The notes below the pieces were generated by a model, which was not told where the DNA came from, did no database searches, and saw only the letters and a program-made list of their open reading frames with translations. Positions 55,621-64,000 of a DNA stretch of 64,000 bases are shown here, in pieces. Made by a program: the position numbers and the translations under genes. Numbering within the stretch: position 1 is the stretch's first letter; each line of letters opens with the position of its first letter. The stretch covers positions 1 to 64,000 of the forward strand of contig NZ_QOVG01000010.1 in assembly GCF_010119615.1 (NCBI RefSeq), read 5' to 3'. Source of the stretch: Pseudoxanthomonas gei. GTDB taxonomy: Bacteria; Pseudomonadota; Gammaproteobacteria; Xanthomonadales; Xanthomonadaceae.

Positions 55621-56297
55621 CCCCACGGTTGCGGTTGCAACCCGAGGTGGCGGGCCAGGGAATGACCTCGCAACGCGTGCGTGACCGCCTGGTCGAGCGC
55701 CTGCGTGAATCCGGCATCCGCGACGAGAACGTGCTCAACGCGGTACGCACGGTGCCACGCCACCTGTTCGTGGATGAGGCGCTGGCCATGCGCGCCTACG
55801 AAGACACCGCGCTGCCCATCGGCCACAGCCAGACCATTTCCCAGCCCTGGGTGGTGGCGCGCATGACCGAGGCGCTGTTGCTGGATGCGTCGCCAAGGAC
55901 AGTGCTCGAGATCGGCACGGGCTCCGGTTACCAGGCCGCAATCCTGGCGGCGCTGGGATTGGAGGTTTACACCGTGGAGCGCATCGGCGACCTGCTGCGC
56001 CAGGCGCGCAAGCGCTTGCGCCAGCTGGGCATGAACGTACGCAGCAAGCATGACGATGGCCGCGTCGGCTGGGCCGAGCATGCGCCCTATGACGCGATCA
56101 TCGTCACCGCCGCCGCGCCTGCGCTGGTTGGCGCCCTGATCGACCAGCTCGCGGTGGGTGGGCATCTGGTCGCGCCGGTGGGTGGTGCCTCCTCGCAATC
56201 GCTGCTCAAGCTGACCAAGCGCGCCGATGGTGGCGTCGATGAGCAGGTGCTGGCGCCGGTGGTGTTCGTGCCGCTGCTGTCCGGCACCCTGGACTGA
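55617..56297 (+). CDS. pcm: protein-L-isoaspartate O-methyltransferase
   Basis: A 226-aa PIMT. SAM-binding motif [17 protein letters not shown] near residues 95-110, and [22 protein letters not shown] near 60-82 are typical. It repairs isoaspartyl residues in aged proteins. The gene overlaps surE by 4 bp, the usual arrangement. A YqaA-type gene follows 4 bp after the stop. Confidence 0.95.
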   Translation: MTPRLRLQPEVAGQGMTSQRVRDRLVERLRESGIRDENVLNAVRTVPRHLFVDEALAMRAYEDTALPIGHSQTISQPWVVARMTEALLLDASPRTVLEIGTGSGYQAAILAALGLEVYTVERIGDLLRQARKRLRQLGMNVRSKHDDGRVGWAEHAPYDAIIVTAAAPALVGALIDQLAVGGHLVAPVGGASSQSLLKLTKRADGGVDEQVLAPVVFVPLLSGTLD

Positions 56298-56301
56298 TCG
56301 C

Positions 56302-56916
56302 ATGCAGATATTCGGACCGATGTACGCCCGTGCCATCCAGTGGGCGCAGCATCGTCATGCGCCGCGCCTGCTGGCGGGATTGAGCTTCATCGAGGCTATC
56401 TTCTTCCCGGTGCCGCCTGAAGTGATGCTGGCGCCGATGTCGCTGGCCCAGCCCAGGCGCGCCTTCTGGTTCGCCACCTTGAGCCTGGTCGGTTCGCTGC
56501 TGGGCGCACTGGTCGGATACGCGTTGGGTCACTACGCCTTCGAGGCGGTAACGCCGCTGATCGAATGGCTGGGATGGAGCGCCAAGATCGATGCGCAGGT
56601 AACGCACCTGCGCCAGGTCGTCGCCGAATCGCCGTGGAAGGCGTTCTGGCTGCTGGTACTTGCAGGTTTCACTCCGATCCCTCTGAAGATATTCACGTGG
56701 GCCTCAGGCATCGTTGGCGTACCGCTGTTACCGTTCATGGCAAGCATGTTCGTGGGTCGTGGCAAGCGCCTCTACCTGGTCGCGGGCGCGATCAGGCTCG
56801 GTGGCGCACGTGCCGAGGCTGCCTTGCATCGCTGGATCGAACCGGTCGGCTGGATATCCAGCGTGCTGCTGGTCTTGCTGGTCGGCTGGATTGTGTGGAA
56901 GGCCAATGGTGGATGA
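56302..56916 (+). CDS. YqaA family (DedA/VTT-like) membrane protein
   Basis: A 204-aa membrane protein. SFIEAIFFPVPPEVMLAPM near residues 28-46 is the DedA/VTT entry motif, and LAGFTPIPLKIFTWASGIVGVP near 120-142 is the second. YqaA-type proteins are a small branch of this group; DedA proteins scramble or transport lipid phosphate carriers. No function is proven here. It sits between pcm and nlpD with short spacers, so is probably in the operon. Confidence 0.88.
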   Translation: MQIFGPMYARAIQWAQHRHAPRLLAGLSFIEAIFFPVPPEVMLAPMSLAQPRRAFWFATLSLVGSLLGALVGYALGHYAFEAVTPLIEWLGWSAKIDAQVTHLRQVVAESPWKAFWLLVLAGFTPIPLKIFTWASGIVGVPLLPFMASMFVGRGKRLYLVAGAIRLGGARAEAALHRWIEPVGWISSVLLVLLVGWIVWKANGG

Positions 56917-56925
56917 AACGGCACG

Positions 56926-57720
56926 ATGAAGAATAGCAATGCACCCAGGCTTTCCCGGCTGCTGGCCATGCTGCTCGCCATGGTATGGCTGGCGGGGTGC
57001 AGCAGCAGTGTGGTGCGTGACACTTCCTCTTCTTCGCGTTCCCGCGCGCGAGCGGTTTCGCAGCCCAAATACGGCGTCATCGCCAAGGTACAGCGCGGCG
57101 ACACGCTGTATGGCCTGGCTTTCCGCAACGGCATCGATGTCCGCGACCTGGCGGCATGGAACGGCATCGCCTCGCCTTACACCATCTATCCGGGCCAGGG
57201 CATCAGGCTGTATCCGGCCGGTGGCGGCTCAGCTTCCGGCCGTCCGGCCACGACCGTCGCCACGGGTCGTCCCAGGCCGGTGACCACCGTTCCCACTGTC
57301 ACGACCCGATCGCCTGCGGTGACCACTCCCGCTTCGCCGCCAAGCAGTGGCTTCAGCTGGCGCTGGCCTGCCGAGGGCGTGGTCATAGGCGGTTTCACCG
57401 CCGGTGACGCCACCAAGCAGGGCGTCGACATTGGCGGCAGCAGCGGCCAGCCGGTGCGTGCCGCAGGCGATGGAGTGGTGGTGTACTCCGGTGGCGGCCT
57501 GGTCGGTTACGGCGAACTTGTCATCATCAAGCACAGTGAGTCGTGGCTGTCGGCCTATGGCCACAATCGCAAGCGGCTGGTCAACGAAGGCCAGAACGTG
57601 AAGGCGGGCCAGCAGGTCGCCGAAATGGGCCGCAGTGGCGCCGCGCGCGACATGCTGCACTTCGAGATCCGCTACAACGGCAAGCCCGTGGATCCGCTGC
57701 TCTACCTCCCCAGGCGCTGA
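56926..57720 (+). CDS. nlpD: NlpD-like LysM/M23 murein hydrolase activator
   Basis: A 264-aa lipoprotein. LWLAGC-type signal (VWLAGC), one LysM domain (about residues 50-96, YGVIAKVQRGDTLYGLAFRNG), a Thr/Pro-rich linker, and a C-terminal M23 domain (about 140-262). The metal site is degenerate (TKQGVDIGG has Gln where catalytic M23 enzymes have His), as in E. coli NlpD, which activates amidases rather than cutting murein. The end MLHFEIRYNGKPVDPLLYLP matches NlpD. The next gene is not rpoS but an opposite-strand M15 peptidase. Confidence 0.93.
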   Translation: MKNSNAPRLSRLLAMLLAMVWLAGCSSSVVRDTSSSSRSRARAVSQPKYGVIAKVQRGDTLYGLAFRNGIDVRDLAAWNGIASPYTIYPGQGIRLYPAGGGSASGRPATTVATGRPRPVTTVPTVTTRSPAVTTPASPPSSGFSWRWPAEGVVIGGFTAGDATKQGVDIGGSSGQPVRAAGDGVVVYSGGGLVGYGELVIIKHSESWLSAYGHNRKRLVNEGQNVKAGQQVAEMGRSGAARDMLHFEIRYNGKPVDPLLYLPRR

Positions 57721-57826
57721 CAACCGCAGCGTCCTGTTCCGAAGCTTGACCACCCGCAATCCGAGGCAGCGGCCTGGAGAGGAGGCTGGCAGGCAGCGGA
57801 CTCGTTTCTCAGCAGGGCAGGCGCCG

Positions 57827-58426
57827 CTACGAAGACTGGTTGCAGAGGGACGTCTTGTGGGTGTGGTCGGCGCCCCAGGTGCGGAACCCCGACGTGTCCA
57901 GGTGGATCCTGGTGTTGGTGTAGAAGCCGAGGCCCAGTTTCAACGCCGGGCCCTTGCTGCGCCAGTAGTGGCACAGGCGGGCAACGTTGTCCGGCGAGGC
58001 GGCAAGGTCGAAATCCAGCGCGTTGTTGAGCACGTGCCGGCTGCGCGCGCTGCCACCCGCACAGCGGTTCAGCGCGCCATCGCGATAACCCGAAGCCACC
58101 CGCTTGGCGTCCACCATTCCGGCGGCTTGAAGGGCGCTCACCACACGCAATGTCGGCACGATATTCGTCCACTGGACTTTCGGCGCAAGCGCGAATTCGC
58201 TGGCGCCGCAGTCCCGCCACATGCGCGCGCTGCGCAGCAGGAAGCGCATCGGCGCCACGTGGCCCAGTTGCCTGCGATCCAGGAACTGCTGGTATTCGGT
58301 CACCATGGCGGAGCGCGGGGTTGCCCATTGCCGGAAGCCGTCGTCCGCGGCGAGCTGCGGACCGCTGACCAGCAGCAAGGAGAAAAGGAGCGGGCATCTA
58401 GCCGCCCTGGGCAGGCCGCGCTTCAT
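57827..58426 (-). CDS. exported M15-like D,D-carboxypeptidase
   Basis: A 199-aa protein with a signal peptide (MKRGLPRAARCPLLFSLLLV..). The M15 metal site is suggested by SRHVLNNALDFDL near residues 128-140 (His, Asp) and the late HLDTSGFRTWG near 174-184. It could trim peptidoglycan or cell-wall peptides. The family match is moderate. Its start overlaps the stop of the Mth938-type gene (ATGA), so they are co-transcribed. It converges on nlpD. Confidence 0.82.
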   Translation of the reverse strand: MKRGLPRAARCPLLFSLLLVSGPQLAADDGFRQWATPRSAMVTEYQQFLDRRQLGHVAPMRFLLRSARMWRDCGASEFALAPKVQWTNIVPTLRVVSALQAAGMVDAKRVASGYRDGALNRCAGGSARSRHVLNNALDFDLAASPDNVARLCHYWRSKGPALKLGLGFYTNTRIHLDTSGFRTWGADHTHKTSLCNQSS

Positions 58427-58797
58427 GGCGCCAGCACGAATCCGGCGACCACCCGTCGGCCTTCGCCGGCCAGCACGTTGAACGTGCGCGCGGCCGCCGC
58501 GTTGGCCATGACCTCGATGCCGATGCCGCGGGTCAGGCAGGCGGCCATCACCGCGGCGGAAGGAAACAGCTGGCGCTCGCCGGTCCCGAGCAGTACCAGT
58601 TCCGGATCCAGCGCGAGCAATGGCGCGATGTCTTCAGGCGCCAGCGCACTTGCATCGGCAATCGGCCAGGCGTCGATGAGTTCGTTGGGTGCCAGGATGA
58701 AGCTGGCTTCCAGCACGCGCTCGTTGACCCTGGCGCTGCGGCCGTCGGCAGCGCGAAGTGCGTAGGTGTAATCGGGTCGTTCGTGGTTCAGCTGCAT
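58423..58797 (-). CDS. Mth938-like domain protein (DUF498)
   Basis: A 124-aa protein of the Mth938/NDUFAF3-like fold (DUF498/DUF598). YALRAADGRSARVNERVLEASFILAPNELIDAWP starts the domain and PELVLLGTGERQLFPSAAVM and GIGIEVMANAAAARTFNVLAGEGRRVVAGFV follow. The length is normal. Its role in bacteria is unknown. ATG 58797 is preferred. It overlaps the M15 gene's start by 4 bp. Confidence 0.88.
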   Translation of the reverse strand: MQLNHERPDYTYALRAADGRSARVNERVLEASFILAPNELIDAWPIADASALAPEDIAPLLALDPELVLLGTGERQLFPSAAVMAACLTRGIGIEVMANAAAARTFNVLAGEGRRVVAGFVLAP

Positions 58798-58840
58798 GGT
58801 CGGTCGGCCTTTGCCGTGTCGGCACCCAGCGTGGAGTGCC

Positions 58841-59146
58841 TTATTTGCGGGGCAGCACGATGTGGCGGTGGTCCTTGCTCGGACGATAGAGCACGGCGAC
58901 ATGGCCGATGCGCTGGACCAGTGCCGAGGCGGACTTCTCGACGATCTCGCCGATCATGGCATCGCGTGCTTCACGGTCTTCGGCGCCGATCTTCACCTTG
59001 ACCAGCTCGTGCTGCTCCAGCACCGCGTCAAGTTCGGCAAGGAAAGAGGGCGTCAGGCCCTTGGCGCCTATCTGCAGCAGGGCCCTGAGGTCGTGCGCCT
59101 GGCCGCGGAGGAAGCGGGACTGGCTGGAGGTCAAGGCTGTGGACAT
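58841..59146 (-). CDS. yhbY: YhbY-type RNA-binding protein
   Basis: A 101-aa CRS1/YhbY domain protein. [33 protein letters not shown] and ELVKVKIG......R.A......[18 protein letters not shown] are family markers. YhbY binds RNA and takes part in ribosome assembly. It is divergent from rlmE with 116 bp between, which fits the yhbY-rlmE neighbourhood seen across gammaproteobacteria. Confidence 0.93.
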   Translation of the reverse strand: MSTALTSSQSRFLRGQAHDLRALLQIGAKGLTPSFLAELDAVLEQHELVKVKIGAEDREARDAMIGEIVEKSASALVQRIGHVAVLYRPSKDHRHIVLPRK

Positions 59147-59262
59147 GCGCTGCAGTACGGGGCTGGGAGGGGCTTCAGGGTATCATGCGGCCCTCCCCAC
59201 GTTCCCTTTTCCTATCCCCTTGCTGCAATGCGCACGGGTACTTGGGAAGCACGACGACCCCC

Positions 59263-59895
59263 ATGGCCACCCGAAGCAAAAGCAGCCAGCGCTGGCTCAA
59301 AGAGCATTTCGCCGACCCCTACGTGAAAAAAGCGCAGGCCGAGGGCCTGCGTTCGCGGGCGGCCTACAAGCTCGAAGAGCTGATCGAGCGTGACCGCCTG
59401 CTCAGGCCGGGGATGGTCGTGGTCGACCTGGGGGCAGCCCCCGGCGGCTGGTCGCAGTTCGTGCGCAAGGCCCTCGGCGACAGCGGCCGTGTGGTCGCGA
59501 TGGACATCCTGGAGATGCCCAGCCTGGCCGGGGTCGACTTCCTTCATGGGGATTTCAGGGAGGATGAAGTCCTATCCCAGCTGGAAGCCATGTTGAATGG
59601 CCTGCCGGTGGACCTTGTGCTGTCGGATATGGCCCCCAATAAGAGTGGTGTGGATGCGGTCGACCAGCCGCGCATGATGCATCTGGCCGAGCTGGCGATG
59701 GACTTCGCCGACGGCCACCTGAAACCGGGTGGCGCGTTCCTGATCAAGGTTTTCCAGGGCACCGGTTTCGATGATTACGTGCGCGAGTTGCGGCGGCGGT
59801 ACGAAAAGGTGGTAATCCGCAAGCCGGATGCCTCCCGCAAGCGGTCGCCGGAAGTGTATGCGCTGGGCCAGGGCAAGCTTCTAAACAAGAAATGA
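59263..59895 (+). CDS. rlmE: 23S rRNA 2'-O-methyltransferase RlmE
   Basis: A 210-aa RlmE/Fts[15 protein letters not shown] is the SAM motif near residues 55-68, with Lys ([10 protein letters not shown]), Asp ([10 protein letters not shown]) and Lys ([10 protein letters not shown]) of the K-D-K-E catalytic set. It methylates U2552 of 23S rRNA. ATG 59263 is chosen for the [12 protein letters not shown] start. It precedes ftsH by 56 bp, as in E. coli. Confidence 0.95.
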   Translation: MATRSKSSQRWLKEHFADPYVKKAQAEGLRSRAAYKLEELIERDRLLRPGMVVVDLGAAPGGWSQFVRKALGDSGRVVAMDILEMPSLAGVDFLHGDFREDEVLSQLEAMLNGLPVDLVLSDMAPNKSGVDAVDQPRMMHLAELAMDFADGHLKPGGAFLIKVFQGTGFDDYVRELRRRYEKVVIRKPDASRKRSPEVYALGQGKLLNKK

Positions 59896-59951
59896 AGTAG
59901 TTGGTTGTAGTCTGCCCATCGGGTCAACAGGAAATACCGGAGTCAATGAGG

Positions 59952-61865
<1,914 letters not shown>

Positions 61866-61892
61866 TCCGCTCTGCCATCCGATGACGAAAAA

Positions 61893-61917
61893 GCCAGGAC
61901 CCGTCCTGGCCTTTTTT
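61893..61917 (+). terminator. rho-independent terminator after ftsH
   Basis: GCCAGGAC (61893-61900) pairs with GTCCTGGC (61903-61910) around CC, followed by CTTTTTT. It begins 27 bp after the ftsH stop. Confidence 0.85.
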
Positions 61918-62003
61918 ATTTCCCGCGAGCGTGGCCGGCGCCTGGATCTACACAGGCGATCGCACGGCCCTACACTAGCGGCCATCCCCGGATGGCTTGA
62001 ATC

Positions 62004-62903
62004 ATGTTCGACACCACGCCACAACTCGACTGCGCGGGCCGCATCCTCAGGCTCGATCGCCCGCAGGTGATGGGCATTGTCAACGTGACCCCCGATTCCT
62101 TTTCCGATGGCGGTGCGCACGAGACTCTGGAGGCCGCGGTCGCGCATGCGCTGCGGCTGGTGGAGGAGGGCGCCGACCTGCTCGACATCGGTGGCGAGTC
62201 CACGCGCCCGGGTGCGCAGACTGTCTCCGTGGAAGAAGAGCTGCGCCGGGTCATCCCGGTGATAGAGCAACTGGCCACCCGGGTTTCGGTTCCGATCAGC
62301 ATCGACACGTCCAAACCGGAGGTGATGTGCGCCGCCGTGGCCGCCGGTGCGGGCATGATCAACGACGTTTATGGCTTGCGTCGCGAAGGCGCGATGGAGG
62401 CCGCGGCCGCCGCCGGAGTGCCCGTGGTGCTGATGCACATGCATGGCGAGCCCCATTCCATGCAGCAGGCACCGGACTACGACGATGTGGTCGGCGACGT
62501 GCACCGGTTCCTGACCGAACGCCTGTTCGCTGCCGAAATGGCCGGCATCGCCAGGAAGCACCTGCTGGTCGACCCGGGGTTCGGCTTCGGCAAAAACACC
62601 GCGCACAACCTCGCCTTGCTGGCGCAATTGCAGCGCTTCACCGAACTCGGCGTGCCGGTGCTCGCCGGGTTGTCGCGCAAGCGCACCATTGGCGAACTCA
62701 CCGGTCGGGATGATGCACGTGATCGCATCGCCGGATCGGTCGCCGCGCACCTGATCGCGGCCCAGCGCGGCGCCATGATCCTGCGCGTGCATGACGTTGC
62801 AGCCACCGTCGACGCATTGAAAGTGTGGAATGCGGTCGCGGCCGTGCCGATCCCACGCGCGGCATCGGCGGCTTCGACGATCCGCTGGCCTGACGACGAC
62901 TGA
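62004..62903 (+). CDS. folP: dihydropteroate synthase
   Basis: A 299-aa [20 protein letters not shown] near residues 20-35 and [14 protein letters not shown] near 59-72 are the signatures; later motifs [13 protein letters not shown] and SRKRTIGEL are intact. It joins pABA to pterin pyrophosphate and is the sulfonamide target. The length is slightly long through a C-terminal tail. The stop overlaps the miaA start by 1 bp (TGATG). In E. coli glmM follows folP instead. Confidence 0.95.
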   Translation: MFDTTPQLDCAGRILRLDRPQVMGIVNVTPDSFSDGGAHETLEAAVAHALRLVEEGADLLDIGGESTRPGAQTVSVEEELRRVIPVIEQLATRVSVPISIDTSKPEVMCAAVAAGAGMINDVYGLRREGAMEAAAAAGVPVVLMHMHGEPHSMQQAPDYDDVVGDVHRFLTERLFAAEMAGIARKHLLVDPGFGFGKNTAHNLALLAQLQRFTELGVPVLAGLSRKRTIGELTGRDDARDRIAGSVAAHLIAAQRGAMILRVHDVAATVDALKVWNAVAAVPIPRAASAASTIRWPDDD

Positions 62904-63868
62904 TGCCCGCCGACCACAGGCCAGCGGCTATCGTGTTGATGGGTCCCACCGCTTCAGGCAAGACCGCGCTGGCAATGGAATGGGCGCAACGTCTGGGCGG
63001 TGAGATCGTCAGCGTGGATTCGGCTCTGGTCTATCGCGGCCTGGATATCGGCGCCGCCAAGCCCGACGCGGCGATGCTGGCCGCCGTGCCGCATCACCTG
63101 ATCGATGTGCGCGAGCCGTGGCAACCGTATTCGGCGGCGGAGTTTGCTCGCGATGCTTCCGCCGCGTTGGCAGGTATAGCCGCACGCGGTCGGATCCCGA
63201 TCCTGGCGGGCGGCACCGGGCTCTATTTCCAGGCGCTGCTCGACGGACTCTCGCCGATGCCGGAAGCCGACCAGGCGTTGCGCGAAACCATCGCTGCCGA
63301 AGCCGCCGCACGCGGCTGGCCGGCATTGCATGCCGAGCTCGCATCGGTCGATTCCCGCGCCGCCGCGAAGATCAAGCCGACCGATCCGCAGCGCATCCAG
63401 CGCGCGCTGGAGGTATTCCGGCTCAGCGGCAAGCCGATCAGCGAATGGCAGGCCATGCCATCGCACCACCCTTTTCCGTTCCGTGTCCTCAAACTGGTGC
63501 TGGCGCCGCGGGACCGCGCGGTCCTGCATCAGCGCATAGAGCAGCGTTTCGACGCCATGCTCGCCGCCGGCTTCATCGAGGAAGTCCAGCGCCTGCGCGC
63601 GCTGCCGGAACTGCGGTCGGTCGAACAGCCGCTCGACCTGCCCGCCGTGCGCGCGGTCGGCTACCGGCAGGCTTGGGAATACCTGGACGGCCTGGTGCCG
63701 GAAAGCGGGTTCCGGGATCGCGCGATCGCCGCCACCCGCCAGCTGGCCAAGCGCCAGCTGACCTGGTCGCGCGGCGAGCTGGACGCACGCTGGTTCGATC
63801 CGCAGTCCGATCGCATGGCACTGGAGACAGCGCTTGAGCTGTTCCTGCCCGGCCAATCTGCGCACTGA
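62903..63868 (+). CDS. miaA: tRNA dimethylallyltransferase MiaA
   Basis: A 321-aa MiaA. The P-loop [14 protein letters not shown] is near residues 10-23, [16 protein letters not shown] follows, and the later [13 protein letters not shown] is typical. It adds a dimethylallyl group to A37 of tRNAs reading UNN codons. The length is normal. hfq begins 117 bp downstream, the classical miaA-hfq order. Confidence 0.96.
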   Translation: MPADHRPAAIVLMGPTASGKTALAMEWAQRLGGEIVSVDSALVYRGLDIGAAKPDAAMLAAVPHHLIDVREPWQPYSAAEFARDASAALAGIAARGRIPILAGGTGLYFQALLDGLSPMPEADQALRETIAAEAAARGWPALHAELASVDSRAAAKIKPTDPQRIQRALEVFRLSGKPISEWQAMPSHHPFPFRVLKLVLAPRDRAVLHQRIEQRFDAMLAAGFIEEVQRLRALPELRSVEQPLDLPAVRAVGYRQAWEYLDGLVPESGFRDRAIAATRQLAKRQLTWSRGELDARWFDPQSDRMALETALELFLPGQSAH

Positions 63869-63945
63869 GTAGCTGGCGGAATGGCCGTTGTTGTGTAACA
63901 TCGGGCCACCGGGGCGCGGCAGGGGAGCTGGCGCCGACCCGGACC

Positions 63946-63972
63946 TATAAAAACAACACCTATTCAAATAGG
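63946..63972 (+). promoter_or_regulatory. candidate hfq promoter and inverted repeat
   Basis: TATAAA at 63946-63951 could be a -10, without a clear -35. Just after it, CCTATT (63959-63964) and AATAGG (63967-63972) form a 6-bp inverted repeat with a CA spacer. The repeat ends directly before the ribosome-binding site GGGAG. Confidence 0.4.
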
Positions 63973-63985
63973 CGGGAGCTAAGAA

Positions 63986-64000
63986 ATGTCCAAGGGGCAA
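63986..64000 (+). CDS. hfq: RNA chaperone Hfq, first five codons
   Basis: ATG TCC AAG GGG CAA encodes MSKGQ, the standard Hfq N-terminus. GGGAG lies 8 nt upstream of the ATG, and the miaA-hfq order supports the call. Only 15 bp are visible. Confidence 0.85.

Overview
The window is GC-rich gammaproteobacterial chromosome. The gene content and order fit the Xanthomonadaceae/Lysobacteraceae (Lysobacter, Luteimonas, Pseudoxanthomonas and relatives). Evidence: pyrG-kdsA-eno-ftsB-ispD-ispF-truD-surE-pcm-nlpD with no rpoS after nlpD, ftsH-folP joined directly to miaA-hfq, many GTG/TTG starts, 4-bp ATGA/GTGA gene overlaps, and REP-type palindromes typical of these genomes. The species cannot be fixed from the sequence alone. 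I saw no tRNA, rRNA, prophage, insertion sequence or CRISPR array.

Region 1 (1-13 kb): a lemA/DUF2207 envelope pair on the minus strand, an S4-domain protein, an ECF sigma factor with a membrane partner opposite a fatty acid desaturase, a DEAD-box helicase coupled to RluF, a GAF-GGDEF diguanylate cyclase, a DMT exporter, TfoX-like, DUF72 and TonB-like proteins. Region 2 (13-31 kb): rraA, an ABC exporter, a c-di-GMP pair (HD-GYP then GGDEF-EAL), a DUF885 lipoprotein peptidase, a divergent LysR/DMT pair, a kinase-UspA fusion beside a metallophosphoesterase, a secreted cyclophilin, a PadR-HAAS membrane operon, a PHA depolymerase, a methyltransferase and a REP-rich 330-bp spacer.

Region 3 (31-47 kb): HemJ-like protein, alkaline phosphatase, dicarboxylate symporter, thioesterase, tandem NlpC/P60 hydrolases, SlyD, an overlapping DadA-like/glutathione reductase pair followed by an N-formylglutamate amidohydrolase/DMT pair, an S9 peptidase and parE. 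Region 4 (47-64 kb) is core housekeeping: CTP synthesis, KDO8P synthesis, enolase, cell division (ftsB, nlpD), MEP isoprenoid steps (ispD, ispF), pseudouridylation (truD), surE, pcm, ribosome assembly (yhbY, rlmE), FtsH protease, folate synthesis, tRNA modification (miaA) and the first five codons of hfq.

Most genes are ordinary for this family. The parts that most deserve a second look are the kinase-UspA/phosphatase operon, the HD-GYP protein that has lost the histidine of its HD pair, the TonB-like protein with a cysteine tail and an 8-bp repeat at its start, the REPIN-like spacer beside an (AGG)7 tract, and several inverted repeats between divergent genes or upstream of hfq. I did not find a clearly new multi-gene system.
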